Part shown: positions 12,645 through 23,789 of the stretch, piece by piece | Layout of the letters: every line of letters starts with the position of its first letter | Numbering within the stretch: the first letter of the stretch is position 1 | Assembly: GCA_949358305.1 (NCBI GenBank) | Contig: OX442316.1 | Span: 6,758,001 to 6,822,000, forward strand | Length of the DNA stretch: 64,000 nucleotides | Origin: Strigamia acuminata | Lineage: Eukaryota; Arthropoda; Chilopoda; Geophilomorpha; Linotaeniidae | Reading direction: 5' to 3' | Notes under the pieces: generated by a model | Seen by the model: only the letters and a program-made list of their open reading frames with translations | What the model was told of the DNA's origin: nothing | Databases searched by the model: none | Made by a program: the position numbers and the translations under genes

Positions 12645-12702
12645 CTGTAGCGAGAACAAGGAGCCGCCGCCAAATGCACGCACGGGCACCGCTAACCTTC
12701 AT
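12645..12702 (-). CDS. First coding exon of a secreted or membrane protein (partial gene)
   Basis: The minus strand starts ATGAAGGTTAGC and stays open for 19 codons plus one base before a consensus donor (GTAAG). The peptide reads MKVSGARACIWRRLLVLAT: a basic n-region followed by a hydrophobic core, as in a signal peptide. The rest of the gene must lie left of the window, across an intron longer than 12 kb that now contains the copia element. That is very long for this locus, where other introns are about 60 nt. No mature domain is visible, so the function cannot be assigned. The exon sits in a relatively CG-rich patch, as expected of a promoter-proximal exon. Confidence 0.6.
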
Positions 12703-14344
12703 GATCTGGCAAGTTGAAGTTCAGGACGACACGGATGATCAAGTTTGTTAAAGTTCAGTCAGATAGCTTCAGTTGATGTAAAATATCACCATATCAAGTT
12801 GATAGATGTATGCTGGGGTCGTTGATAAGCGGGAAATCAGACGGTACACTCTCACTGATACGGCACCTAAAGCCAAGCAGCTACCATAACAGAGGACAGG
12901 AGCAGCAAACAGGCTTGGCTTGGCTTCGCTCGCCTCGTTCGAGCATCAACCTTCGACCAATCAATGCTTTTAGGCCAAGCACCAATCACAAGTGTTCGCA
13001 GTAGGGGCGTCAACTGCTCAGTTATGGCGCTTGTTTTGAATGTGTTTTGATTTTTAATATTGTTTAATATTCGATTTATAGGTTTTTAGAACGGTTTTAT
13101 TTTATTTTTTTTAAATTATACTGTGGATGCGATAAATTAAATACTATATTTTAGTTTTTATTGCTTATATTTAACAGAAAGTAAAGTAAAATGTTGCTAT
13201 ATACAGTACAGTTGTGTAATATTTATTTTGTGAATATAAACAACTTTCTGGTCAAAGAATCTTGGCTAAAATACCGTTTGATTTCATTTCAGTTTAGCAT
13301 TCGGAAAAAATTGAGGGAATTGCTTGGGAAAATAATCGCATAACTGCCATCTGTCGGTCAAACTACGAACTATCAACAAGAATTATTATTCTATTTAATC
13401 CTGTTTTTAAAGTTTGAGATTTTTGTATTGATTACGATTATTGAAAGATTAATTTGAATGATTTTATTTTCGCGATCTAGTTTATTCCGAGCACGTGCGC
13501 ATTGCCAGGCCGAAGAAGGCGCACCAAGTGTTTACAATTGACATGACAACCACAAAATGGCGACGCAGGGTGAATATCCTTATCCCATTTCATAAACACG
13601 AACAAGCTTAAATGGATTAGACGGGACATTATTTGTCTAACAAAACGATGAGTTGTAAGAATATCAGTAAAATAAATATTATTTTATATTATTTCTGCGC
13701 AAAAACACAATAATTTCTTTTATTGTCGTGTGTAGATGCAAATTAATGCAGTTCAGATCATGATGTTCTACGAGTGATGATCTTCAAGTGATGAAGCAGA
13801 TGTGACTCACGGAAATGGTTTGATTAAATGTTTCGAAAACATTTTAATTAATAATTATTTCAGGTATGATTCATCAATGATCGTCCCACAGATGGATTTA
13901 AAAGAAGAGAAAGTAAAGCCAAATGGGACCCATCAAACTAAATTTGAAATTACTCGAAATTAGCGCTGTTGATTTGGAATTTAACCGGAAGTAAAGATTC
14001 GTATATATTTTTAAAATTATTTGTTTTGTTTTATTTTATGACGATGAAGAAGGCTATGTGCATTTCATATTTACACATGTACTTTTTTTTGTAAATATCC
14101 ATGCACATAAACGAGTTTTTTATTTGATGAACTGTAAAAATTTAACTCCGGCCGTTTCAGCAGATCTACTCCCTCCAATCCAATCTTTTGATTAAACAGT
14201 AGAAGTAGACCCAAAATAAATAAATAAATTTTCCAGCCGATTTCACATTCAAATAATCGCAGACAATCTAATATGATAATTTGAGATGACGTGATAAGAG
14301 AAGAAATGAGCACAGCCTACTAAACAAGTAAAATGTCACGTGTT
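12703..14344. other. Intergenic region with upstream promoter patch
   Basis: The part next to the signal-peptide exon (about 12.7-13.0 kb) is relatively rich in C and G and is the likely promoter of that minus-strand gene. The remainder is AT-rich. One weak plus-strand candidate, listed separately, starts at 13557. Otherwise I see nothing. Confidence 0.4.
13557..13941 (+). other. Possible two-exon micro-ORF or gene remnant
   Basis: An ATG in good context (ACAAAATGG) begins a short frame that meets a donor-like GTGAAT after 13 nt. Joining it to an acceptor-like site before 13892 would encode only about 20 residues ending WDPSN. Intervening sequence at 13.74-13.84 kb has codons resembling an acidic serine-rich tract but contains stops. 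It may be a degraded gene, a non-coding RNA start or chance. I do not recognise it. Confidence 0.12.
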
Positions 14345-16010
14345 TCAAGCAATAACACAATCTGTTAATCCCCAACAACACGTCTGGGGATAATCAGGAA
14401 CATAAACTTCTTTCTCGTGGCCGTAAACATAAAATTTGAATGGTCTTCCGCGCCATTTGTAGTTAACCTCATTAACTGGCACTAAACGTACTTGATGCCG
14501 CTAGAATAAATACACACCGGAAATCCTTTTGTTTTCATAGTCAAATCTATAAATACTGTTTTTTTTTATTACCTGCAATATTATTCGTTCGTCTTTAAAT
14601 TTCTCGGCATGATGGCGCAGCAATTGCTCAGATGCAGCATTCACTGTAATATCTGGGAAATGGTTGATCGGACAAACCTGAAAAAAGAAATTAAAAACTC
14701 CTGAATTTTTCTGTATTGGGCTTCACTGCCAAACTTTTGTGTAAAAATTCAACTTACGTTTGCTTGTTGGTCATCTAAAATTAAATGTCCACTGACTCTC
14801 TTCACTAATTTACTCGGTAAATCGGTTTTCTCGGAAACATGATCGTCTATGTGATTTGTCCAAGAGATAGTTAGCCGAATAAAAACCTTAATTTGACCTC
14901 TTCCGGCGCATGTTTTACAGACGTGATACCCGAGTCCGGAACATTTATAACATCTAAAACGAAGTTTTATGTTCATCAAAAAATTGTCACAAATTTTTTT
15001 TATTTTTAAAAAAAATCTTACTTTTCAACTCCTTTAGTTTGGCAAACGGAACAGTGTTCCCTGTATCCAGATAAGTGAACTATTTGTCCTTCTCCATGAC
15101 AATGAGTGCATTGAATCTATAGATAAACATAAACGTACAATATTTTCCTGTATTTATGATTTATTTTCGTCTTTTAAGTACTTGGCCGTGTCCATGGCAT
15201 GCTAGATCGATCATTTTGCCACTACCCATACACGTGTGGCAAACTTTCACTGATGCTGTACATGGGATTTCTAGTTGTGTTGAACTATTAACAAAAACTG
15301 ACGGTTGCTGCACATCGATTTCCCACGGCTGAGGTGGGTAGTCAATTGAAGTTGTACTGAGATCATCACCTGTGTCACGTAATGCAATTTATTATTTATT
15401 AATACGCAGTCTGTGGAATTATAAAACTCACCGTTATATGGCTCGAATGACCAAGCTATTTGACGTTTTTCAGTAAATGTTTCCAATTTATACTGTAAAT
15501 TAAATATTTTTATTGTTTCATATACAAATGTTCAATGAGTAACATTTACATAAAAGGTGGAGGAACACAAAATTTTTGATAATGTCATTTCCCGCACTGG
15601 CTTATCACCATAACAACAATGACCTCTTACATGAGATGCTAATGCTTCTGTTGCCTCATTTTCATTTATTTGTATCATTCTAAAAGAAATAAAATTAATA
15701 AATATTAAATCGCAATGCTACGCGAGCGTTTGCGTACTTTTTTGACTCTAAACTTAGTGAAAGTGCATTGAAACTGTAAGAAAATTATGAATAACATTTG
15801 AATACGCTACTATTTTGACTTTAGAAATAAACAGGGAACTTACTTGCTAACATTTCTCTTAAATTCGCTGATTGTAGACAGTTTGTTTTCACGTGGCGGC
15901 GGAACAATTGTCGATACATCATACGTGGCGAACTCATAACCCGGCACTAAATTAAGCGATTCCAACGGTGGTGCTGCCCAGATACTGTCTTCGCGTCGCC
16001 TTGTGCTCAT
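14345..16010 (-). CDS. SSUH2: SSUH2-like zinc-knuckle (DnaJ-type CXXCXGXG) protein
   Basis: Eight exons, minus strand: 15844-16010, 15550-15679, 15432-15492, 15182-15369, 15022-15116, 14758-14953, 14573-14677 and 14345-14500, giving 365 residues. A conserved N-terminal region (DSIWAAPPLESLNLVPGYEF) is followed by a cysteine-rich middle with CXXCXGXG-type repeats: CHTCMGSG, CTHCHGEG, CSVCQTKG and CYKCSGLG..CKTCAGRG. The C-terminal half reads like the SSUH2 family (KVFIRLTISW, VYVPDYPQTC). All introns have GT-AG ends and phases that join cleanly. The family is named after worm ssu-2; human SSUH2 has been linked to tooth development, and its biochemistry is poorly known. The gene is head-to-head with the UDG-like gene, about 2.5 kb apart. 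Confidence 0.85.
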
Positions 16011-18544
16011 TTTAATGCCGACTGCAGCAGATTTGGAGCACTTAATAAGTCAATTCCGCAACTGTTTTTACGTGGTAAACGGTTTAGAATGAGCTTTGCA
16101 ATGCGTACACCCTAATTAGTCTGTGGATACCATCTGGCGTTGTGAGGATGTAATCCAAGTCAAATAAACTTTCAGCTTTGATGACGTGCAGAGAAACTAA
16201 ACAGAAAGTGAAGTATAGAACCTCCTCCTTTTCCTATTTGAAATTTAGCCAAAAGAAAAAATCCAGTGTCAATGATCATCTCGAATTCAGCCTTCACCAT
16301 AGCAACTGAACAGCTCAACATGGCCAGTGAAACCACCCGCGAGTCACATATCTAATTTTGCGCTGGGCTGGAATGTTTCTTGGCACGAGTTGGCTCGGGT
16401 TTTTGTTGACAATCTGGCCTTCACCTAGATTCATAATTAGTATTTCGTAGATGAGGACTTAAGGGTTCTATCAATGCTAGCTTGACAACATAATGCTGTT
16501 GTGATGGAACGATGACAGCGTGAAGTATTTCCTTGATAGAACTCATCATCAGGTGCTTAAGAAAGTTTGCATCTAAAAATAAGACTTTAAACTTTTCGTG
16601 AGTCATTATTAGTAAGAAGAGAGAATCCCAGTTGAGAAAATAGTCGTGCAATAAACAAAGTGAATCGTTAGCTTAAAAATCACTTTGAAATGAATTATTT
16701 TCGGCTTCTGGACCCGCTAAAACAACACAGAGCTTTCGCCAGTCGTTGACTCTTAACGAGTTTTTAATTTTTTCTTTCTTCAAACGGTTTTGGTTTTTTA
16801 GACGGAAACTTGTTTACCAATATCTTAAATCCCAAAGGAAATTATAAATAGGGTTAGATAAAATTATACCGAGTTAAAATTCTTGGATACCATCATGTGT
16901 TATTGAATTTATGAGGAAACCTTAAGGTGCCAAACTCATGACGCAATCAAATTTCATGAATCTAAATTTGCAAAAACATTTGGTAATTTTCCATGCTAAA
17001 ATGATTCTGCACTCAAAAAATTGCTTGCTAAAATTGGTGAAGAAGACACACGAGAAATCTAGACGTGATTTTCTAGTTCTATTATTTAGTTAGAGGTCTT
17101 TTAAATTCAGAATTGACCACAAACTTAACTTACATAAGTCTTATGTTATACACATAAAGTGTATTTTTGTGCTCACATAAAATTTTAAACGTAGAATTAA
17201 CGACTGTAATAGAATGATTGGAATTAGCTGCAAATAAAGGTCAATGTCATTGCAAAATGTGACAAGGCTATTTAAAAGTAGTCAATTTTCATGTATTTAC
17301 TCAAGAGTAAAATAAATAAACCAAAACCAAAAACCAAAACTAAAAAAATATGAAATAAAAATAAACTCACATCTGTACCTCATTCAGAATTGCTTTAATT
17401 TTAAAAATACCAATTTTTAATTCAAGAAAATTCAACATCTCTCATATTTTCTCTTAAAGATTTGCCAACATTTATATCTTGGCGCCCCATCTTGTTTTGA
17501 ATTGTTGCTCATGAATTTATTGTTTTAACGCCCTCAATGTTTCACACCATTCATAACATACGGCAAAAACAGAGTCAAACTACGATGAAAGTAAATGGTA
17601 AATTAATGAAGCGTGGAAAGCACGATTCTTGACATATTTTGTCTTCAGATTTCTAATGATAAAGCACAATTCTTTTTATAAACACCGCTCAAGTTTTCCT
17701 GAACTTTCCCCTTATGTGGACTCACGTGCTTAGAACAACTAGTTATTTCAAGACCATCTGGACCTTCCTCAGACTTGGTTTCGCAAACATCAGTTGTTAA
17801 AAGGCCTTAAAAGCTGTGTTTTTTAAACAGTCTGTCATTACCTGTACGGTATACGTTAGAAAATTTGGTACTTGCGAAGATCGTGTCTTGTTAACATTTT
17901 ACTATTTACAACATAAACATAAATAAAATTTTGTTTAAAAAAAAAGTGATTCATTCATCAATTTTTTTAAACGAATGAAATTTCGTTGAAAATTATAACC
18001 AGAAACGCGACATCCAGCAATTCCAAAATTAGAAATCCTAAAATTAACAAATCATGACAATGCAATCTAATGGTGGGGACAACCCTTTACAGATGTGTCA
18101 ACTGCCTAAATTATAACTGCCTAGTGCCAAGGTTTCATTGTCTGTTGTCTGCAAAGCGGAAAAATAGAGTTAAAAGTGAACTACTGCGTATTAATTAGTC
18201 ACTAGACTATCAAAAACACATGAAATGGTTAATTGGTTAGTCAATGTAGATGATTTTTCTAAATTTAACAATATATTTGTTAAACAATTGCGCGATCATC
18301 GGTTAAATAAATGTATGTTCACATGATGAGTGCAGTAAGACTAAATTGAAAATAACATGTCGCACAATACTAGTCTAAGTATGCTTGAAAAATTTAAAAA
18401 ATGTATATTTTATTTTGTATTATTACAGATTTAGAAGTTTTTTTTTAGAAAAAAATGGGCAATAGTGGGAGCATGCACTATAGTGTTGATTTCATGATCG
18501 CTATAGGCCTAAATTTGCATTGATAGCTCATTCTTTGCTATACA
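16011..18544. other. Intergenic region between divergent genes
   Basis: AT-rich sequence separating the SSUH2-like gene (minus) from the UDG-like gene (plus). I find no exon, RNA gene or repeat structure here. It presumably holds both promoters. Confidence 0.4.
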
Positions 18545-20040
18545 ATGCCTAGCCAAGTAAACCCATTAGGGCAAGTGACTTTGCCCAATCGAGTGAAAAT
18601 GGCTAACTACTTTGCTACAATAAAAATTTTCCAGAAACAAACTTTTGACACAGGAACCCAGACTGAAGTGAAATTGATGCCAATACGGTTCCATAGTTAT
18701 GTTTATTTAATTTTTCTTCTTCTTATTTACAGTCAAAAGTGAGAGAAATGACGCACACTTCGAGAGAAACCAACCGCGAGTTCTCAACTTATCCTATTTA
18801 CGAAGACGAAGCTTTGTATCAGATCGAGAAAGAACGAATAGCCAAACGTATTGACCAGCTGTGTAAAACAGTTCCAGCAGTTTACAGCAAAATCGGAGTT
18901 TCGTGGTTTAAAGCTCTCGAACCAGAGTTCAGTAAACCGTATTTTCGAAGGGCAAGTTTGATGCAAACTTTATTTTAAAAATAAAACAGCTTAATTTTAT
19001 CAAATTTCAGATCAGTTTTTATCTAACAAAAGAAAAAAAGTCGCATTTTGTTTACCCACCTCCGGAATTGGTGTATAACTGGACCACCAAATGTGATATT
19101 CGCAATGTAAAGTTAATAGTTTTGCCCTTGATACACACAAAGCATTTATTTAATTTAATTTAAGGTGAAGGTTGTAATCCTTGGAAGACAACCATCTCAT
19201 TTAGATGTCCATTCAAATGGTAAAAAAGTGTTTATTTTGTGTGAAGATTTTAAGTTATTGACTACAGAGCGCGCTAGCCATTTTGTCCCTGCAACTTCCT
19301 TGCACTTCACCAAAATAATAAAATGTCCACATTTTCGTGTGATGTTTTGTTTTTGTGTTTTTGATGTTGTTTTCGTTGTGTTTTTGATTATTTTTTCCAT
19401 AAAATTGTAGGATTAGCTTACAGTGTTGTTAAGGGATATTTAGCCACTCAGAGGTAATATTTTATACATTTATGATAACTTTTTATTTTTATTTTTAATG
19501 TAATTTTTTATTTTAGTGCACTCAACATATTTCGTGAATTAAGGTCAGACCTTAGTGATTTTAAAATTCCAACTCATGGTGATTTAAGTGGATGGGCATA
19601 TCAAGGTTCAGAGACGAAAATTACATAAATAGACGGAAACTTATATGTTCTAATTTAATTTCAAGGGGTTTTGTTGCTTAACCTGAGATTAACTGTCAGA
19701 GCAGACAACAAAACTGCACACAAAATCATATGTTGGGAGATGTTTACTGATGCTGTAATCGATTGGCTCAACAACAATCTGGATGGACTAGTATTCTTAC
19801 TTTGGGGACCGGACTTGCAGCAAAAAGCGGAATTAATTGATCAAGTGGCTTTGAATTAAATAAATGGTTTTTATTTTATTGATGCATTTTTATCTGCAGG
19901 ACAAACATTACGTTTTAATGGCAGCTAACCCGGCTCCTAAAACTGCCAACAAAGGATTTTTTGGGTGTAAACAGTTTTCAAAAACAAATGAAATTCTAAT
20001 AAAAGGCGGTAAAGGTCCAATAAATTGGAGCGATTTATAG
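18545..20040 (+). CDS. Uracil-DNA glycosylase family I fold protein, catalytic motifs lost
   Basis: Eight exons: 18545-18667 (first exon less certain), 18733-18951, 19011-19106, 19165-19219, 19411-19453, 19517-19605, 19666-19844 and 19900-20040; 314 residues. Family-I UNG signatures are clear: GVSWFKALEPEFSKPYF, VYPPPELVYNWT, KVVILG, GDLSGWA, GVLLLN, LVFLLWG and GFFGCKQFSKTNE. The active site is dismantled. The water-activating loop GQDPYH is GRQPSH (residues 153-158), replacing the catalytic Asp and the Tyr that excludes thymine. The proline loop is gone, the Gly-Ser loop LLWGS is LLWGP, the stacking Phe is Tyr168, and HPSPL is NPAPK (278-282), replacing the catalytic His and the intercalating Leu. 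The uracil-recognition Asn (214) is kept. Intron 2 uses a GC donor (GCAAGT at 18952). The open frame and splice sites argue against a dead pseudogene. Confidence 0.88.
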
Positions 20041-20485
20041 GCTTGCAGTATCTTTGCACTTGTGTAATTTGATGATTAATAAATTTGACTTGCTGTAATA
20101 TGTGCAATAAAAATAACTTAATTGGTTTCGTATGTTTGGCATTCAGAATTCAGAAAATGCTGCCCCTGGGACTTTGCTGCGATGCCAAATGCAAATGGCA
20201 AATATATTCTCAGTTTTATTGCGGACAAACAATGGATTGAAATTGCCACGCGCTAAAATCTGTCACAAAAACGATAAACGGGAAACTTATTTTCACTAAC
20301 AACAATGCATTAAATTTACGTTGCCATAGATATTTGTAATTTTTTTAGAACAGGCCTCTCATATTTGTTTTAATTCCGCTGATTTTTTTTCCTTCTGAAA
20401 GAAAATTCCAGTTCGTAATACTACGAACTGAAAAAAACAACTTCAACGTCATCTTTTACGTGTTAAGAGCAGAAATTTCATTGTG

Positions 20486-20829
20486 ATGGCTGGGTAAAGT
20501 TTAAATAGAGCGATACTCTTTTGGCGATATTAACCTTAAAAAGGCCTCATAATACTTGTGATTTCAGATGTGGTAGTAAAAAGAGGGGTAAAGTATGTAA
20601 TACTCCTGAAGGCTGGTCTGTGATAGTTGACGTTCCCGAATTCGAAGCTAATGAATTGTGCGTGAAAGTGTGCGACACGTCAGTAGAAGTGCGGGGAAAG
20701 AAGGCCGATGGATGCAATAACTTTACCGAAAAGTACGAAATACCGTGCGATGTCGACCCGTGTACGGTCAATTGGGAATTTGCAGATTGTAAATTGAACA
20801 TCACTGCTTGCAAGAAGAAGTGTTGTTGA
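20486..20829 (+). CDS. Cysteine-rich mini small-heat-shock (alpha-crystallin domain) protein
   Basis: Two exons, 20486-20493 and 20568-20829, encode 89 residues starting MAGCGSKKRGKVC. An 8-nt first exon with ATG is needed because the longer frame has no ATG. Residues about 17-85 resemble an alpha-crystallin/Hsp20 domain: GWSVIVDVPEFEANEL, VEVRGKK, NFTEKYEIPCDVDP and KLNITACKK. There is no long N-terminal arm and no C-terminal I-X-I motif, both usual in small heat-shock proteins. Eleven of 89 residues are Cys, including a terminal KKKCC, which is very unusual for the family. It may be a redox-linked, metal-binding or sperm-type protein; that is inference. A CS domain is the alternative fold. 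It converges on the Ly6-like gene at 21.0 kb. Confidence 0.72.
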
Positions 20830-21047
20830 AAATAATGGCATCACGAAGGAGAAGAAAATCCAACGGAATTGAACAACCATTTTGACCAAATTCAAATTTC
20901 TTCATCGATACAATTCTTATAAATTATCATTAGGGAATTATTTTTTAAAAAAGTAAAAAATAAAAATAAAAATGGCAAAAAATCGTTTGAATAATTTCTT
21001 TATTTCTTCAAATTAACAATTTCAAAAAGAAAAAAAAACATGATAAA

Positions 21048-21683
21048 CTAAAAACACAAAATTGCAGCAAGCGGGAAGAGAGCAAAAACTAATATTAAAT
21101 AGTTCGCATATACTGAAGTGATTGCTCGGTTACACAATTCAGTGTAACACGAGTATACTTGAATTCTAGATCCGAAACTAGCTCTGATCACTTCTGCTTC
21201 ATCTTGATTTTTCTTCGTGAATGAACATGTTCTGACTACACGTTTATGAGCCTTGACATTATTCACATTCACCTCGATCCATTGATACATCACTCGACAT
21301 CCTGTAGCATTTTTCTTTTCGGGCATGGCTTCATCTTCATCTTCATCACTAGCCTTTGTGCTCATCGTGACAACGCTGTCAGTTGGTTTTGTGTCATTTG
21401 AACCCGTGCCATTCTTTTGTGGTACGCTACCATTTGTGGCAATGGTAGTAAGACTGTCAGTAGTTGTAGCCGTCATCTCTGCCATGGTTGTAGTAGTAGC
21501 ATTAATCTTCTCAACACAATTTTTCTTAAATCGTTTGAGTTTGCTGCTATCTTCACAATCGGCACCATCGTAAAGCTCATACGAATTACACTGATAGCAT
21601 TGCTTAATCGACATCACACTTTGCAATGAATGATTCAGAAACAAAATTAGAAGAAAAGTCCAGTCTCTTATCACGAATTTCAT
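21048..21683 (-). CDS. Ly6/three-finger GPI-anchored protein with Thr/Ser-rich insert
   Basis: An intronless frame of 211 residues from MKFVIRDWTF. The N-terminus has a hydrophobic signal peptide, then CYQCNSYELYDGADC, the usual start of a Ly6/three-finger domain of the quiver/sleepless type. A C-terminal half contains CRVMYQWIEV, VVRTCSF and YSCYTELCNRA (the LCN motif), and it ends in a hydrophobic tail suited to a GPI signal. Between the two halves lies an insert of about 60 residues rich in Thr, Ser and acidic residues, like a mucin-type spacer, with several N-glycosylation sequons (NAT, NGS, NGT, NDT). An upstream in-frame extension exists but lacks ATG. Lack of introns is unusual beside its neighbours. 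Orthology is uncertain. Confidence 0.75.
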   Translation of the reverse strand: MKFVIRDWTFLLILFLNHSLQSVMSIKQCYQCNSYELYDGADCEDSSKLKRFKKNCVEKINATTTTMAEMTATTTDSLTTIATNGSVPQKNGTGSNDTKPTDSVVTMSTKASDEDEDEAMPEKKNATGCRVMYQWIEVNVNNVKAHKRVVRTCSFTKKNQDEAEVIRASFGSRIQVYSCYTELCNRAITSVYANYLILVFALFPLAAILCF

Positions 21684-21875
21684 TCTCTCCGACTTGGAAT
21701 TTACAAGATGAAAGCTGTATTCACGAGAACATGCATTATTGAATGCCAATAATCAACTTTGTACTCAGTGTGACGTAAAAAAAGCATCGCATTCGCTGAA
21801 TTTGAATACAATGGATGCAAATTGTTACAATTTCATGAATTTTACTTGGATTACAAAAGTGATTATTTTTCAGAT

Positions 21876-22295
21876 TTAAATTGTATGGAATGTTGAACAT
21901 TCGTTCAAATTGAATAAAACAAGAACCGATAACAAAAGAATGATTGCGGTAAGGTTTACAGTGAGTGTTCTGCCGTTGCTACACATATCTCTGGCACAAG
22001 AAAATGAATTTTGTTGTTCCCGGTTAAAAGGTCCATACCGGCACACAAGAAATTTAGTGTCAACTGGATATCTACTATCTGGTGCATCGTAGTCCAACAT
22101 ACCGTAACCAGTTATTTTTTGTTGATTGCATTTCGTTTGATTGGAATTGTCCGGGACACATTTTTGCGTTTTCTGAGGTGCAGCCAGTACAATAAATGTC
22201 AAATACGAAAGCAAAGTTACTGCCAAAATTAATGTTTTTCTTCTGATTAATGTTCCACAATTTAGCAACTCTCGAGATTTCATTAAGGTTTGCAT
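21876..22295 (-). CDS. Small secreted/GPI protein, partial Ly6-like
   Basis: A 139-residue frame starting MQTLMKSREL has a hydrophobic stretch (LILAVTLLSYLTFIVLAAP) that fits a signal peptide. Six cysteines follow, including CRYGP and CARDMCSNG, which resemble the last fingers of a quiver-type Ly6 protein. A hydrophobic C-terminus (VNLTAIILLLSVLVLF) looks like a GPI signal. The first finger is short or missing, so the fold is less sure than in its neighbour at 21.0 kb. The two lie in tandem and may be diverged duplicates. An overlapping frame exists in another phase, and I prefer this one for its signal and tail. Confidence 0.5.
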   Translation of the reverse strand: MQTLMKSRELLNCGTLIRRKTLILAVTLLSYLTFIVLAAPQKTQKCVPDNSNQTKCNQQKITGYGMLDYDAPDSRYPVDTKFLVCRYGPFNREQQNSFSCARDMCSNGRTLTVNLTAIILLLSVLVLFNLNECSTFHTI

Positions 22296-23078
22296 TAGAC
22301 TGCATATCTTTCACCATAAGCCTGTTAATAGTGACAATAGACCTCGCATATGACAGTACAAATCAAAAATAAATAAATACAATAATGAAATGATATCAGT
22401 CAATGATTGACTGTCATTATTAAATATTTGAATTTTGTTAAATTAATTTTTAATTTAATTTTTAGTGTTTTTAATTATTTTATTGCTTCTTTCAGTAGAA
22501 AATAAGATATATTTAGATTTTTTCATCCAAACTGATTTTATTTATTTATTTTTTTAACTTTCTCTAGTCCGGACACGGTCTACACAACTTACATTGTAGT
22601 TTGTTGAATATAATACTTTCGAAATTTTTCTAGAGCGTAAATACCTGAACCGCATTCATGTCGGTAATAATAATCATTAGGCCTATTCATTCAGGCGCTA
22701 AACCTCTGAAATTCACAACAACCCATTCGTCACGCTGAACCGCTAGAAAAAGACCAAAGGGCATTGGTTGAGCTTGAAACGCGAAAAAGCGGAAATAAAT
22801 AAGGTCATTTCCCATTCAACCTTTTCGATTGTAAATATTAAACAATAATTCTGCTTTGTACGTGTAATTGTTTTAATAATGGCGGCGAAGAAAAGTTTTA
22901 CACTTGTATAACCAAAAATAAATAACACATTTGTTATTTATTTTAGCTTCAACTAAACCACTTGATGGTATTAAAGAATTTCTTTAAAAGTACGCAATTT
23001 CGAGTTTGATTCTTGGGTTGTGGAATTTCTTAATGATAGTAGAATGGTTTGTTTTAGATACCTAACAAGAAAGTCCAA
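22296..23078. other. Intergenic, no gene seen
   Basis: AT-rich sequence between the second Ly6-like gene (minus) and the small membrane protein (plus). It should contain both promoters. No repeat or RNA gene is apparent. Confidence 0.35.
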
Positions 23079-23573
23079 ATGGCGGTTGCAGAAGCAGTTC
23101 CAGTACCACCAAATCCAGAAAAAATAGAAATACAAGATTTGGATGGTTAGTAAATTTGTCACAAGTGATTGTATTCGTAAACTAAGCCTACATTCCATTG
23201 ATAATTTCGAACAGAAGATGAAGATAACACATCCCTTATTATTTTTTGTCTTCTGGCAGCTTTGATTGGGGTTGCAGTAATAACTTGCTTGATAATCGGA
23301 TGTACATGTAGCTCAAGAGATTCACCGAGAGTAAGTCAGTAATCAAGTTTTCTTGCTGAAATCACGTTATTAAATAGCAGTTACGTGTTTGTACAAAAGA
23401 CAAAACAGAAGAGTCTAAAGGACATCAAACTAGAAGAACTGTCAAAAAACTCTCAAAAAGGTATACCATCAATATTAATAAGGCTTTACTGTCAAAATTT
23501 CTTTTCCTCAAATTTCGAATATTGTTTATACGGTTGGATTTATTTAGATAAACGATATGGTGCCACTTCTTAA
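23079..23573 (+). CDS. Small single-pass membrane protein, unknown family
   Basis: Four short exons: 23079-23145, 23215-23338, 23378-23460 (or from 23381) and 23548-23573, giving about 99 residues. An acidic proline-containing N-terminus (MAVAEAVPVPPNPEK, then DLDGEDED) precedes one strong transmembrane helix (LIIFCLLAALIGVAVITCLI). A cysteine pair (GCTC) follows, then a basic tail containing KQKSLKDIKLEEL. The lack of an N-terminal signal suggests a type III or tail-proximal topology. Exon 2 has two possible donors 8 nt apart; only the downstream one joins in phase to the exon 3/4 frame used here. I do not recognise the family. It converges on the TMEM68-like gene. Confidence 0.5.
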
Positions 23574-23789
23574 AGATATAACCTTTTGCAATGGGAAGTA
23601 GAAGACGCTTGAATATTGTGTACATAGTGTTATTATGCCTCAAATAAAATATTATAATCTTTATAACCCATTCATTTCATTTTCAAATTACAGAAATACC
23701 AAATCAATATGTTTATTACATCGAGTCAATAATGTAAAATAAGCATACATAGTTTAAAATTTCAGAAATCTGACACATGTACAATCTAC

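Noticed and set aside
23425-23643. 72-codon minus-strand frame
   Set aside because: Antisense to the last exons of the small membrane protein gene.
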